Origin: Chitinophaga sp. LS1 | GTDB taxonomy: Bacteria > Bacteroidota > Bacteroidia > Chitinophagales > Chitinophagaceae | Reading direction: 5' to 3' | Assembly (NCBI RefSeq): GCF_034274695.1 | Contig: NZ_CP128362.1 | Coordinates: 7,566,501 to 7,630,500, forward strand | DNA length: 64,000 nt | Shown here: piece after piece, positions 1-9,503 of the stretch | How positions within the stretch are numbered: position 1 is the stretch's first letter | How the letters are laid out: each line of letters starts with the position of its first letter | Made by a program: the position numbers and the translations under genes | Notes under the pieces: generated by a model | What the model was told of the DNA's origin: nothing | Seen by the model: only the letters and a program-made list of their open reading frames with translations | The model's database searches: none

Positions 1-734
1 AAGAATACTACGCCCGCACCTCTCAGAATACCGCTCCAGCCAAAGGAACCAAATTCGCCGGTGTTCGCAGGGATGAATGGGTGATAGTTTTCAGGATGAA
101 TATATTTCCATCCCAATGCAATGAATACCAGTACCACTCCTACTTTCAGTGCTACTACGATCGCATTGAACAATGCCGAACTTTTAGTACCTCGTATGAT
201 AATAGAAGTAATGGCTACAATGATCAATACAGCTGGCAGATTGATAAACCCATGTACGAATGTATGATCTGCCAGTTCTATTTTTTCAAATGGAGACGCG
301 ACCAGCTGAGGAGGTATATGAATATTGTAAGTGCCGAGAAACTTGACAAGATAACGCGACCAGCTGATGGCTACAGTAGAGGCGCCTACTGAATATTCCA
401 GGACCAGGTCCCAGCCTATGATCCATGCCCAAAGTTCACCGAGTGTAGCATAAGCGTATGTATACGCACTGCCTGCTACGGGTACCATGCTGGCCATTTC
501 TGCGTAGCAGAGTGCGCTGAAAGCACAGCCTACGGCCGCCAGTATAAATGATAAAATAACAGCAGGACCAGCGTTATTCGCAGCTGCAATACCAGTGAGG
601 GAAAAGAGCCCTGCACCGATGATCACGCCAATACCGATGGCAATGAGATTGAAACCTCCGAGACTACGTTTTAATGTATTACTGCCACTTTGAGCAGCTT
701 CCTGTTGCAGGCTTGCAATTGATTTTCTTATCAC
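1..734 (-). CDS. Amino-acid permease, APC family (N-terminal part, cut by window edge)
   Basis: Multi-pass inner-membrane transporter of the amino acid-polyamine-organocation family. Reading the minus strand from a GTG at 734-732 gives about 244 residues. They begin VIRKSIASLQQEA, followed by the family's first helix with the glycine-rich IGIGVIIGAGLF motif that binds substrate backbone. Later hydrophobic segments include the LWAWIIGWDLVLEYSVGAS region. The 3' part lies beyond base 1. No ATG is available upstream before an in-frame stop, and a well-formed promoter sits just upstream, so the GTG start is preferred. Substrate cannot be assigned; cationic amino-acid transporters of the YfnA/CAT type are the closest look-alikes. 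Confidence 0.85.
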   Translation of the reverse strand, partial: MIRKSIASLQQEAAQSGSNTLKRSLGGFNLIAIGIGVIIGAGLFSLTGIAAANNAGPAVILSFILAAVGCAFSALCYAEMASMVPVAGSAYTYAYATLGELWAWIIGWDLVLEYSVGASTVAISWSRYLVKFLGTYNIHIPPQLVASPFEKIELADHTFVHGFINLPAVLIIVAITSIIIRGTKSSALFNAIVVALKVGVVLVFIALGWKYIHPENYHPFIPANTGEFGSFGWSGILRGAGVVF

Positions 735-755
735 AGGTATGATTTGGATTGGGTG

Positions 756-786
756 CAAAGGTAAGGGATTGAGATTACTCTACAAA
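756..786 (-). promoter_or_regulatory. Bacteroidota-type promoter of the permease gene
   Basis: On the minus strand TTTG (786-783), a 19-base spacer and TACCTTTG (763-756) match the -33 TTTG and -7 TAnnTTTG elements used by the primary sigma factor of Bacteroidota. The box lies 22 bases before the proposed GTG start. Confidence 0.65.
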
Positions 787-1000
787 ACAACTAGACTTAA
801 TACCATCCCACGATCGTATTTGCCGTCTATAAAGTTTCCGCATTCTTTAACATCGCATTAACCGATGTAACTTGGCTGAGTTGTAACTTAGCCGGACTAT
901 AAAATTATTATTTCATAGGTATAGGGATATCAGACAGCTGCTCTTTTAAGGGTGGCTTTTATTTTTTTAAACCATTGTTGATTTTAAATGTTACATCATT

Positions 1001-1075
1001 ATGGCTACACTCAATCCTTATCTCAATCTCAACGACTCCTGCGAAGTATAGCATTCACTGGATGGTGAACTATGA
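1001..1075 (+). pseudogene. Relic of a PhnB/VOC-family gene start
   Basis: An ATG at 1001 opens MATLNPYLNLNDSCEV and then a stop. This closely resembles the conserved start of PhnB-like VOC proteins (MATLNPYLxFNxNCEEA). A few codons later the same frame reads SLDGEL, resembling the following SVFGGEL motif. An internal deletion and the loss of everything downstream would explain it. The rest of 735-1149 shows no gene; it carries the divergent promoters of the permease and of the next gene. The call rests on recalled family consensus only. Confidence 0.45.
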
Positions 1076-1149
1076 TTAAATAACAAAGGTAATGCGGTGC
1101 GGCATAGTTTGGCATTCATTATGTTCATTATATCCCAAAAGGTAATATT

Positions 1150-2196
1150 ATGAAAAGCGTTAAACTGGCCTTCTATGCCCGCCTGGCCCTGATCTTACAT
1201 GCGCTTATCCTGTCCATGCTAATTATGCATCTTGGCAAGACGGTGATTATTCCACTGTTCTTTGCCTTGCTGATCTCATTTGCTCTACTGCCTGTATGCC
1301 GGCAATTGGAAAAATGGGGATTGCATCGTGGTATTGCGGCCGCTATTTCAGTACTGCTCTTTGTGGTACTGATCGGTTCTTTTATAGATGTGCTGAGTCA
1401 CCAGGTGGTGAACTTCACCCATAATCTGCCTGAACTGCAAAAGCGGTTTACGGAAAGTCTGACAGACGTCAGAGCCTGGCTTTTTAATACCTATCATATC
1501 GATTATCAACAACAAACAGACTATCTGAAGCGCTCTACCAGCGGTCTGCAGTCTACGGCTATGAGTTCACTGGGAGCCACCTTTATTGGGGTAGCAGAGG
1601 TCTTTATCCTCTTTATCTTCTTCCTCATCTTTACTTTCTTCATGCTATACCACCGCCGGTTGTTCAAGCGCTTTGTGGTAGCCCTCTTTCCAAAAGAAGA
1701 ACTGCCCAAGGTAGAGGAAGTACTGGTAAGTGCCCGCAGCATGATCAACAGATATATTATCGGGCTGCTGACTGAAATGTTTATCCTGATCATCTTATTG
1801 CTTTCTACCCTGGCCATATTAGGGATCAAATATGCCCTGCTGATCAGTGTAATGGCAGCACTGTTGAACGTAATACCCTATCTGGGTATTTATACAGCGA
1901 TGGCCATCAGCATGTTCATCACTTTTGCCAATGGGGAACCTTCACAGGCGTTAACTGTTGGTATTGTTTTTATCGTGGCGCATTTCCTGGATGCAAATGT
2001 TATTCTGCCCCGTGTGGTAGGTGGTAATGTAAAGCTCAATCCCCTCATCACTATTATCGCCGTACTCACCGGCAAGCTGATTTGGGGCATACCGGGTATG
2101 TTCCTGTTTATACCCCTGGCGGCCATTATCCGGATTATCAGTGAAAAGGTGGAATCATTGCAACCATGGGCAATTTTGATGGGAGAGGAAAAATAA
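1150..2196 (+). CDS. AI-2E family transporter (PerM/YdiK-like membrane protein)
   Basis: A 348-residue polytopic inner-membrane protein. Hydrophobic helices are visible near residues 8-28, 31-48, 62-82, 147-168, 205-225, 228-255, 268-285 and 300-330, the usual layout of the AI-2E transporter family. The conserved segment GIPGMFLFIPLAAIIRI near the C-terminus is typical. Family members export autoinducer-2 in some bacteria, but others act as Na+/H+ antiporters, so substrate is open. An AAAGGT stretch eight bases before the ATG may help initiation. It is monocistronic, followed 68 bases later by a DinB-like gene. Confidence 0.85.
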   Translation: MKSVKLAFYARLALILHALILSMLIMHLGKTVIIPLFFALLISFALLPVCRQLEKWGLHRGIAAAISVLLFVVLIGSFIDVLSHQVVNFTHNLPELQKRFTESLTDVRAWLFNTYHIDYQQQTDYLKRSTSGLQSTAMSSLGATFIGVAEVFILFIFFLIFTFFMLYHRRLFKRFVVALFPKEELPKVEEVLVSARSMINRYIIGLLTEMFILIILLLSTLAILGIKYALLISVMAALLNVIPYLGIYTAMAISMFITFANGEPSQALTVGIVFIVAHFLDANVILPRVVGGNVKLNPLITIIAVLTGKLIWGIPGMFLFIPLAAIIRIISEKVESLQPWAILMGEEK

Positions 2197-2264
2197 TTTG
2201 GGGGCTACTGACATACTGTTGTCACCTGCCCTTTTTTACTTTGTGATAACAAAACAAACCTCAC

Positions 2265-2759
2265 ATGAAAGAAATGACCACCACTGTAGCTACGGAAACA
2301 TTTATGACCCCGGCTCAACTGCTGAAACACTGGCAGTTGCACCGTAACCTGACCCGTAAAACGATCAATGCATTCCCGGAAGATAAACTCTTTAGTTATT
2401 CTGTAGGTGGCATGCGTCCTTTTGCTGAACTGGCAATGGAATTCATAGGTATGGCCGTACCTACCCTGACAGGGATTATCACTGAAAAATGGGAAAAATT
2501 CAAGCATGATGAAGCTCCTGATACCAAACAGGCATTGCTGGAATTGTGGGATGAGCAGACGGAAATTATTGACACCTTATGGCCAAAAATTTCTGCTGAA
2601 AGATTCAATGATGTTGTATTAGCCTTCGGTCAATGGGAAATGCCGGTATACCTGTTGGTAATGTATGTGGTTGATAATGAAATACATCATCGCGCTCAAG
2701 GCTATGTGTACCTGCGTTCACTGGGTATTGAACCACCTTTCTTCTGGGACAGAGAGTAG
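2265..2759 (+). CDS. DinB-family four-helix protein
   Basis: A 164-residue soluble protein that fits the DinB/YfiT metalloenzyme-like four-helix bundle. The second histidine pair of the putative metal site is visible (NEIHHRAQ, His141-His142), as is the GGMRPFAELAMEF segment common in Bacteroidota members. The position where many DinB proteins carry their first metal-ligand histidine reads Met-Glu-Phe here, so metal binding may be altered. Function of this subgroup is unknown; relatives include bacillithiol- or mycothiol-linked transferases. The preceding TACTTTG at 2237-2243 resembles a weak -7 box. Confidence 0.75.
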   Translation: MKEMTTTVATETFMTPAQLLKHWQLHRNLTRKTINAFPEDKLFSYSVGGMRPFAELAMEFIGMAVPTLTGIITEKWEKFKHDEAPDTKQALLELWDEQTEIIDTLWPKISAERFNDVVLAFGQWEMPVYLLVMYVVDNEIHHRAQGYVYLRSLGIEPPFFWDRE

Positions 2760-2792
2760 TAGTATACACCCCATTCTAAAATCTGATAAGAA

Positions 2793-2820
2793 GCGCCTGC
2801 TGTATGGCAGGGGCTTTTTT
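2793..2820 (+). terminator. Rho-independent terminator after the DinB gene
   Basis: Arms GCGCCTGC and GCAGGGGC (one mismatch) enclose TGTATG and are followed by six T. It occupies the place where the neighbouring AraC gene's missing 3' part would be. Confidence 0.75.
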
Positions 2821-2834
2821 ATTGAAAATAGTTT

Positions 2835-3146
2835 GAGATACACCTCATCCAGCTCCTGCCATTCGAAGGACTTAAAATGCCCCGGATTGGTGAAGTAAAT
2901 GGTACCCGGCTGGGTAGTGTATATCTGCTCATCTGTTGTATAACGGCCCGTTCCACTCTTTACAAATACAAAAGAGAAGAAATTGACACGGTATACAATA
3001 GAAGTATAGGGCAATACCGGATGTATGTCCCTGATATTATGAATCGTAAAGTCGGTTTGATCATCAATAAGATCGGTGGGCAAATCCTGAAAAAGGTATT
3101 GTTCTTTTAAGGAGTTAAAAACATGCCTTTCTATATCCTTTTTCAT
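2835..3146 (-). pseudogene. AraC-family regulator, truncated to its N-terminal sensor half
   Basis: The first 104 residues, from MKKDIERHVF to the ELDEVYL motif, read like the cupin-type sensor domain of a Bacteroidota AraC regulator (GTIYFTNPGHFKSFEW). After DEVYL the frame continues into unrelated sequence and the terminator of the convergent gene, stopping at 2718. The roughly 180-residue remainder, including both helix-turn-helix motifs, is absent. It starts 11 bases after the DUF1877 stop and is transcribed in the same direction. It probably encodes nothing functional; a free sensor domain cannot be ruled out. Confidence 0.7.
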
Positions 3147-3156
3147 GGGTTGCGAT

Positions 3157-3693
3157 TTAGTCCACGTAGCTCACGATATAAGCATCCTGCTCCTTTGCCT
3201 TTTCATAGATAGCTTTCAGCGCCATCAATTCTGTAGCCATATGCTGGGCATTGAATGTTACGCCTTCTTTTTCATCGTCTGTCCATACCTGGCCAGGTTC
3301 TATGTCATGTTCATTCAGCTCTGCATGGTCAAACAGCGCAATAATGTTGCCTGGTTCGATAGCTGACAGCAGGTCTGCAATCTCTACCACGGTAGCCGGA
3401 TCATTGAAATATAACGGTTGCCTGTCGAAGTCAAAATCGTCAGGGAGTTCGTCGATATCGATATTTTCAAAGTCGATCTCCTCTCCTACATATGCTTCAG
3501 GGTAAAAGATCTGCCTTACGATAGAGATGTCCTCAGGTCTGCTACCTTTGGAAATCAAAAATAATAATCCTTCGAAGGATTTCTCAAAAGTTGTTTTTTC
3601 CCTGGCTATGTTGGCCACTGGGTATTCAGGATCGTCTCCTATTTTGGAAAATTCGTTCCTGTCTACGAGAAATAGTGTAGCACTTTGTCCCAT
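3157..3693 (-). CDS. DUF1877 (YfbM-like) protein
   Basis: A 178-residue soluble protein of the DUF1877/YfbM family, function unknown. It begins MGQSATLFLVD and ends with the typical ALFDHAELNEHDIEP segment followed by Met-Ala-Thr-Glu-Leu and a Tyr-rich C-terminus. A longer frame is open from 3738, but a promoter (TTTG, 21 bases, TAAATTTG) lies within that extension and family members start at MG, so the ATG at 3693 is chosen. No operon partner besides the truncated AraC gene downstream. Confidence 0.8.
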   Translation of the reverse strand: MGQSATLFLVDRNEFSKIGDDPEYPVANIAREKTTFEKSFEGLLFLISKGSRPEDISIVRQIFYPEAYVGEEIDFENIDIDELPDDFDFDRQPLYFNDPATVVEIADLLSAIEPGNIIALFDHAELNEHDIEPGQVWTDDEKEGVTFNAQHMATELMALKAIYEKAKEQDAYIVSYVD

Positions 3694-3713
3694 AAGAGCG
3701 TTTAAAGATTCCG

Positions 3714-3746
3714 CAAATTTATTTGAAGATATTAACATCTGCCAAA
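3714..3746 (-). promoter_or_regulatory. Promoter of the DUF1877 gene
   Basis: Minus strand: TTTG at 3746-3743, 21-base spacer, TAAATTTG at 3721-3714, a full match to the Bacteroidota -33/-7 pattern. It decides the start codon of the downstream gene. Confidence 0.7.
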
Positions 3747-3804
3747 AAAAGCAAAAAAGGATATTTGAGTGGTGGGTTTTATGCTTTTTGTGGGCTTAAC
3801 CAAA

Positions 3805-3839
3805 GACAATCGCTTCTGCCTTGGGCAGAAGCGATTGTC
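3805..3839 (-). terminator. Perfect 16-bp hairpin after the fucosidase gene
   Basis: Arms of 16 bases (3805-3820 and 3824-3839, starting GACAATCGC) pair perfectly around a three-base loop. It lies 62 bases past the fucosidase stop. There is no clean T tract on either side, so termination is inferred from position; it may instead protect the mRNA 3' end. Confidence 0.6.
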
Positions 3840-3900
3840 GTTAGAAGGTGGGCCTGCGGCCGGTTAAGAAGATCCGGCATCATTCGAAAGCAAGCCAGCA

Positions 3901-5826
3901 CTATTTTATTATGCCTATTTCGGCGATTCCTACATATTGTTTGCCATCTTTAGCTGGCAGTACATGTAATGGCTCAAACCGGAAGTATCTTGCGGTGACT
4001 GGTTTTTCCAGGTCAATCCTTTGTTCGATCGGGTTAGCTTTAATATTAGAGAACTCCCCTTCTTTCTGCAATTCCCAGGTCTTACCATCCTCACTGGTGT
4101 AGATCTTATACTTGTCTACCAGGCCTTTATCTTTTAACGGCAGGTAGTTAAAGCCGATCATCTTCAGTGGAAACTGCATATCTACGATCACGCCTTTAGG
4201 AGCAATCTTCTTAAAGGTAGACATTTCCATCTGTACAGCACTCGTTGCATCCCCGTCAATAGCGGCAGAGAACTTCGTATTCGGTGATTTCCATTGTGTT
4301 TTATCGACAATGGTATTTTTGTTTGTAGTGGCTACCTTTACCTCAGGGGCTTTGAACAGGGCTACATCACTGAGACAGATACTCGCAGCACCCTTTGTGA
4401 TACGGATCCTTACCTTATCGGTCGTTACCGTACGCTCACTACGGATCAGGCGGCAATAACCAATTGCTGTACCTTTCTTCAGTTCTGTCCACTGGTTATT
4501 TTCCCAAACATCTACTGCCCAGTCGTCTATACGCTGACCTAATTTAATGTTCTCACGGAGACGGATGACGTTGAATGTTTTTGTACCTGCCAGGTTCAGT
4601 ACCAGCTCACCGGTGTTCACACCATCTTTGGTACCCCAGTAGGTGTATGGATCATTATCCAGTACATTCTCAGCAGCATATGCCTTATCCTCGCTTCTTA
4701 CATCACTGGCCTGCACTGTTGCGCCTGCCGCGAAGTTAACCTTGTACATTTCTTTGATGATATCGCCAAAGCCTTTCAGCGAAGCAACGTCAATTTCATT
4801 TACCAGACCTCGTTGATCAGGAGGTACGTTCAGCAACATGGTAGTACCATGACCTACTGAAGCGAAGTAATGGTTCAGCAGATCCTCCGGTGTTTTCACT
4901 TTGCCATCCTCAGTAGCATGGTAAAACCATCCTGGCCGGATGGAGAAGTTTGTTTCTGCCGGCATCCATTGTTTACCATTCCGGGTACCATTCAGCCCCA
5001 GTTCATACAATACCTGTCCCGGTGATGCCACCGCTGAATCCTTATCACCGATGGGGGTGTAAGTAGCCCAGCAAGGGTCGCCGGAGAAACCGGTTTCGGT
5101 ACCTACCCAGCGTACATCCGGTCCTACATCGCTCATGATCACTGCATTTGGCTGCTGCTCTTTTTCCTGTCTCCAGGTTTCAGGCCAGTTATAATACGTG
5201 TAACGATCGATCTTTACTTCTTTACGTGCACCACCATAATAACCATCGCCACCATTTGCGCCATCATGCCAGATCTCGAATACCGGACCATAGTTGGTCA
5301 GCAATTCTTTCATCTGTGCGCGATAGATGCGTACATACTCCTGAGTGCCGTAAGCAGCATTGTTCCTGTCCCATGGAGAGAGGTATACGCCAAATTTGAT
5401 CCCCTGTTTTTTACAGGCATCTGCAAATTCTTTTACCATATCGCCCTGGCCATTCTTCCATGGGCTTTTAGTAATGTTGTGAAAAGTGGTTTTGGTTGGC
5501 CAGAGGCAAAAACCATCGTGGTGCTTACAGGTCAGGATCAAACCTGTCAGTCCTGCGGCCTTAATGCTCGATACGATCTGATCGGCATCGAAGTTGGTAG
5601 GATTAAATATTTTCTCATCTTCGTCGCCATACCCCCATTCCTTGTTAGTGAAAGTATTAACAGTGAAATGTACAAACGCGTACATATCCATAGCCTGCCA
5701 TTCCACCTGTGGTGCGGAAGGCAATACGCCGTAAGGTGCAGGTGCACTTACCTGTGCGTTGCTACAGCTGGGCCCGAGCATCAGCATGGCAAATGCCAGA
5801 CTTGTGCCGCCTATAAATTTCTTCAT
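3901..5826 (-). CDS. Secreted alpha-L-fucosidase, GH29, with C-terminal discoidin-like domains
   Basis: A 641-residue exported enzyme that removes alpha-linked L-fucose from glycans. A signal peptide covers about residues 1-24 (hydrophobic core LAFAMLMLG, then SCSNAQ). The GH29 barrel spans roughly 35-350 with HHDGFCLWP near 102-110 and the nucleophile motif FEIWHDGA (Asp188). Two F5/8 type C (discoidin-like) beta-sandwich regions follow at about 365-490 and 510-641, probably for carbohydrate binding. Cys21 sits in a weak lipobox, so a lipoprotein is possible. It follows the Oar-like receptor on the same strand, but a hairpin separates them. Confidence 0.9.
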   Translation of the reverse strand: MKKFIGGTSLAFAMLMLGPSCSNAQVSAPAPYGVLPSAPQVEWQAMDMYAFVHFTVNTFTNKEWGYGDEDEKIFNPTNFDADQIVSSIKAAGLTGLILTCKHHDGFCLWPTKTTFHNITKSPWKNGQGDMVKEFADACKKQGIKFGVYLSPWDRNNAAYGTQEYVRIYRAQMKELLTNYGPVFEIWHDGANGGDGYYGGARKEVKIDRYTYYNWPETWRQEKEQQPNAVIMSDVGPDVRWVGTETGFSGDPCWATYTPIGDKDSAVASPGQVLYELGLNGTRNGKQWMPAETNFSIRPGWFYHATEDGKVKTPEDLLNHYFASVGHGTTMLLNVPPDQRGLVNEIDVASLKGFGDIIKEMYKVNFAAGATVQASDVRSEDKAYAAENVLDNDPYTYWGTKDGVNTGELVLNLAGTKTFNVIRLRENIKLGQRIDDWAVDVWENNQWTELKKGTAIGYCRLIRSERTVTTDKVRIRITKGAASICLSDVALFKAPEVKVATTNKNTIVDKTQWKSPNTKFSAAIDGDATSAVQMEMSTFKKIAPKGVIVDMQFPLKMIGFNYLPLKDKGLVDKYKIYTSEDGKTWELQKEGEFSNIKANPIEQRIDLEKPVTARYFRFEPLHVLPAKDGKQYVGIAEIGIIK

Positions 5827-5936
5827 GTAGTATTGTGTTTTTTGTTAGACCTGTGTTCACATGAGCTATAAAAATAGGTCGTTTTATCAAGGAATGGAAC
5901 TATACGGAAAATAGTATTACCTATACTCAAAATAAT

Positions 5937-5964
5937 ATGAGGGCCCGCATATGCAGGCCCTCAT
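5937..5964 (-). terminator. Hairpin terminator after the TonB receptor gene
   Basis: Arms ATGAGGGCC and GGCCCTCAT with an inner GCATATGC palindrome, 22 bases past the receptor stop. The minus strand continues into an AT-rich stretch with TTTT. Confidence 0.65.
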
Positions 5965-5985
5965 TACAATTCAAATCCTTATCAG

Positions 5986-8900
5986 TTAAAAGATATATCT
6001 CAGCCCCAGCTGCATCTGCCATCTGGATGGCAGGTCAGGACTGGTGGTAAAGGTCTGTGTTTGTCCGGGGTCAAACTGGTAAATTGCCTTGCCATCGGTA
6101 TCCTTGCCGGTATAGGCCAATGGCTGGTAGTAACCTGTAGTACTGGCGTATTTACGCAATCCCCATTTACTGCTGATCAGGTTTCCGAGGTTCACGATGT
6201 CCAGACTCACCTGAATGGTGCTGGTATGATCTTTCCCTTTAAAGTTGAAATCCTGTAACAAACGCAGGTCCAGCTGACTAAACCAGGGCGTGGTACCATC
6301 ATATTTTCCGGTATACTGACCTCTGTGTGAACTAAGGTATTTATCCTGCTGGATAAATCTTTCCAATGCTGCTCCCTGCGCTGCCGCATCCTGCACCGTA
6401 CCATTTGCATCTGTCAATGTTGCAAAATTCATTTTGCTGATCTCTGACTGCGTAGGCACATACAGGAGGTCGTTTGCTGCAGAACCATCATTGTTTACAT
6501 CGCCACCATATACATAGGAGTAGCGGTTGCCGCTTGTCCAGTTGCTAAAGAAGGAAATGGTGGTTGCATATTTTCCTTTGCTGTATTCAAACTTCTTGAT
6601 TCCTGCCAATGTGATACGGTGGGTGTTACCATATAGGGAGTTCGATTCTCTCGCCTTGTTTGCATTGCCCAATACCGGGTTACGGTCAAATGCATCGCCG
6701 GAAATCTCTGCGGAGATTGAGCTTGCATCTTTTGCAATCAGATAGTTATATCCTAACATGAGGAAATAACCTTCGCCAAATGTTTGCTGCGCCTGGAAAG
6801 AAGCATTGAATGAATAACCGATCTTTGTATTGGTAAACACATAGGTAGCTGTATTGCCTTTATCACTTGCCTGGTATACTTCGCGTGTATCGCCTGTGCC
6901 TGAGTTCAACACACCAGTTGGGGTACCCAGACCATAATCTCTTACCATCATAGAGTTCAGGTCTTTTGAATAAGCCAGGTCACCTGTCAGGATCGTACCG
7001 ATTGGTAATTTATAATCCAACCCGATATTAGAACGCCAGATCTGTGGCCACTTAAAGTTGCGCGCTGTCACATCATAATAACCGGTGAAAGGATTACCAA
7101 TCTGGTTACCCACCCATACAAAGGGGAAACGGCCGGTAAACAAACCGGTACCACCACGTAACTGTACGGTTTTATCACCATTGATGTCCCAGTTGAAACC
7201 TACTCTTGGAGAGACTAAGACCTTACCGCTGGGCATGCGGGTATTATCAATTGTCTGACCTGGACCATTCTTTACGGGGTTCCCGTTTTCATCAAATAAT
7301 GTGAGATCATCTGTATTCGCCACTGTGGGAGAACCTTCTACAAATGTACCTGCGAAGGTGCCATCTGCATTGACGTTAGGGCTCTTATAGCTTGCTTTGG
7401 ACGGATAATACAATGCCTTGTCAAAGCGTACACCATAGGTTAATTTGAAGTTGGATACCGGGTTCCATTCATCCTGTGCATAAGCAGAAGCCTGCCCTAC
7501 AGTGAGGTAATACCAGGTCCACTGATCAGCAGCTGCGCGGTTCTTTGCATAAGATACATTTGCATCGTACCCGCCAGCAGCAGCAGAGGTGAGGAAGTCA
7601 TTGATGTCTACCCCTGAGAAGAGGGTATATCCAAACCCTGTCAGGTTGAAAGAGTTCCCAAATTTGAACTGCTCGTACGAACCACCAATGGTGATGGTAT
7701 GCTTAGGCAGAATGATGTTGAAGTTATCTGTCAGCTGTAGTGCATCCTGGTTCAGTACATTATTAATTGAGAATGGCTCATACCCTGCTACGATATAAGG
7801 CACGCCATACTTCGTAATATTCAAAGCAGGGAAAGGGGTTGAGAATGGATTACGGTTATCCCTGAAGATGGTATAAACTGCCCTGAATTTATTGGCGTAG
7901 GTATCATTGAAGTTCGACTTCAATTCCAGTCCGAATGAGTGCAGTTTATTGACCATTTCATATCCTGAATTTCTAAATTGCAGGGTAATGGCATCTGGTC
8001 CGCGACGGTTGATGGCATTGGGGTGAGCCGTTTTTTCCTGGGAACCATCCAGGCCATTATAAGTAAAGGCCAGTGAATGTTTATTATTGATCACCCAGTC
8101 AATTTTTGCCAGCCATTTATAGTTGCTTCGTTTCAGGTTATAATGTTCGTAAGGTCCTGTGTTATAACCATACTTTGAACTCAGCAGGTCACTCACCGCC
8201 TGCAGGTCAGATGCCAGTACGCGGGAAGTGGTGATGTCGCCGGCATTATCCGCAGTTTGTGCTACATATGCACTGGCTTCATCCTTGCGCTGTTCGGATT
8301 CGAAGTTGACGAAATAAAACAGTTTGTTCTTTTTGATAGCTCCACCTAATGAAAACCCTGCCTGAAAGGATTCCAGTGTAGGCACAGAAAATTTCTGTCC
8401 GTCTATTTTGTTGCCGGACAATGCATCATTACGATAGAAAGCGTAGACGGTACCACTAAATTTGTTGCTACCGCTTTTGGTCACTGTGTTTACACCAGCG
8501 CCGGTAAACCCTGACTGGGTTACATCATAAGGTGCGATGTTGATCTGGATCTGATCGATCGCATCGATAGAAATGGGCGTGGCATTGGTTTGCCCGCCGG
8601 GAGTAGGTGCATCCAGACCGAAAGGGTTATTGAACACCGCTCCATCCAGGGAGAAGTTGTTGTACTGCCCGTTCCTGCCTGCAAAGGAAATTCCGTTGTA
8701 AGTAGGAGAAGCAGATGGTGTAAGGCGCAGGTAGTCGTCTGCCGAACGGGAAATGGTAGGCAGCTGACGGATCTGGATGCTGGAAATATTTGTAGATGCA
8801 CCCGTGCGCTGGTCATTAAAAATGGTAGAGCGACCACTCACTACAACTTCGCTGAGGGTACCTGCGGCTTCAGAAAGACGCAGATCCAGTGAGGTCGTTT

Positions 8901-9210
8901 GACCCAGGTTCAGGAAAACCCCGGAAGCAGTTTTAGTCGCGTAACCGGTAAAAGACACTACTACGGTGTAAGGACCTCCCACACGGAGGTTGGGCACAAG
9001 AAAACTTCCATCTGATTTGGTAATCAATCCTTTGTTGATACCTGCGTCTGACCATGTTACCTGTACTGTAGCACCGGGTAAAGCCTCCCCGGCCTCGGTT
9101 TTTACTACACCACTCAGGCTGGCGGTCGTTACCTGGGCAAACACACTACTTAACGAAATACAGGCAATTAATAAGCTCAAAAGGAGCTTGTGGCGATTTG
9201 GTTGATACAT
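5986..9210 (-). CDS. TonB-dependent receptor, Oar-like, with N-terminal carboxypeptidase-regulatory-like domain
   Basis: Outer-membrane beta-barrel of about 1074 residues. The start at 9210 gives a proper signal peptide (MYQPNRHKLLLSLLIACISL, cleaved after VFA). A CarboxypepD_reg-like beta-sandwich follows at about 27-105 (SLSGVVKTEAGEALPGATV), then a TonB plug at about 115-240 (SEVVVSGR, NNFSLDGAVFNNPFGLDAP) and a barrel ending in aromatic LGLRYIF. The layout matches Oar proteins of myxobacteria and Bacteroidota and differs from SusC, which lacks this plug sequence. The open frame upstream to 9330 is Cys-rich and not signal-like, so it is rejected. Ligand unknown. Confidence 0.85.
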   Translation of the reverse strand: MYQPNRHKLLLSLLIACISLSSVFAQVTTASLSGVVKTEAGEALPGATVQVTWSDAGINKGLITKSDGSFLVPNLRVGGPYTVVVSFTGYATKTASGVFLNLGQTTSLDLRLSEAAGTLSEVVVSGRSTIFNDQRTGASTNISSIQIRQLPTISRSADDYLRLTPSASPTYNGISFAGRNGQYNNFSLDGAVFNNPFGLDAPTPGGQTNATPISIDAIDQIQINIAPYDVTQSGFTGAGVNTVTKSGSNKFSGTVYAFYRNDALSGNKIDGQKFSVPTLESFQAGFSLGGAIKKNKLFYFVNFESEQRKDEASAYVAQTADNAGDITTSRVLASDLQAVSDLLSSKYGYNTGPYEHYNLKRSNYKWLAKIDWVINNKHSLAFTYNGLDGSQEKTAHPNAINRRGPDAITLQFRNSGYEMVNKLHSFGLELKSNFNDTYANKFRAVYTIFRDNRNPFSTPFPALNITKYGVPYIVAGYEPFSINNVLNQDALQLTDNFNIILPKHTITIGGSYEQFKFGNSFNLTGFGYTLFSGVDINDFLTSAAAGGYDANVSYAKNRAAADQWTWYYLTVGQASAYAQDEWNPVSNFKLTYGVRFDKALYYPSKASYKSPNVNADGTFAGTFVEGSPTVANTDDLTLFDENGNPVKNGPGQTIDNTRMPSGKVLVSPRVGFNWDINGDKTVQLRGGTGLFTGRFPFVWVGNQIGNPFTGYYDVTARNFKWPQIWRSNIGLDYKLPIGTILTGDLAYSKDLNSMMVRDYGLGTPTGVLNSGTGDTREVYQASDKGNTATYVFTNTKIGYSFNASFQAQQTFGEGYFLMLGYNYLIAKDASSISAEISGDAFDRNPVLGNANKARESNSLYGNTHRITLAGIKKFEYSKGKYATTISFFSNWTSGNRYSYVYGGDVNNDGSAANDLLYVPTQSEISKMNFATLTDANGTVQDAAAQGAALERFIQQDKYLSSHRGQYTGKYDGTTPWFSQLDLRLLQDFNFKGKDHTSTIQVSLDIVNLGNLISSKWGLRKYASTTGYYQPLAYTGKDTDGKAIYQFDPGQTQTFTTSPDLPSRWQMQLGLRYIF

Positions 9211-9503
9211 CTTTAAGATATTGGTGAGTAAGTAATGGCTAACATTCAAAGAACAACTACAGCACCATTCGGATAAACATACTGTACAATTTACCATAAA
9301 AAGTGCACAATTCCACCGGGGTTTCTGCAAAAAATTCAGGAAAGAGCTTCAAAATAAATACATAAAATTATTTAACATGTATATGTTCCTACCCCATTAT
9401 GCAGAGTTATGTAAACACTGCATAAAAGTGCGAAACCTTCTCCCTATTCGGTTATGTGCTCAGGCACCATCCTTGTTACGCAGAGTAATTAAAATCTGAT
9501 AAA

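Noticed and set aside
81..392. 103-codon plus-strand frame at the window start
   Set aside because: Antisense to the amino-acid permease, whose own frame gives a clear family match.
5266..5871. 201-codon plus-strand frame
   Set aside because: Antisense to the GH29 gene; composition shadow.
3901..9210. Receptor and fucosidase as one polysaccharide-utilisation operon
   Set aside because: A hairpin terminator lies between them, the receptor is Oar-like and no SusD partner is present, so co-function is unsupported.
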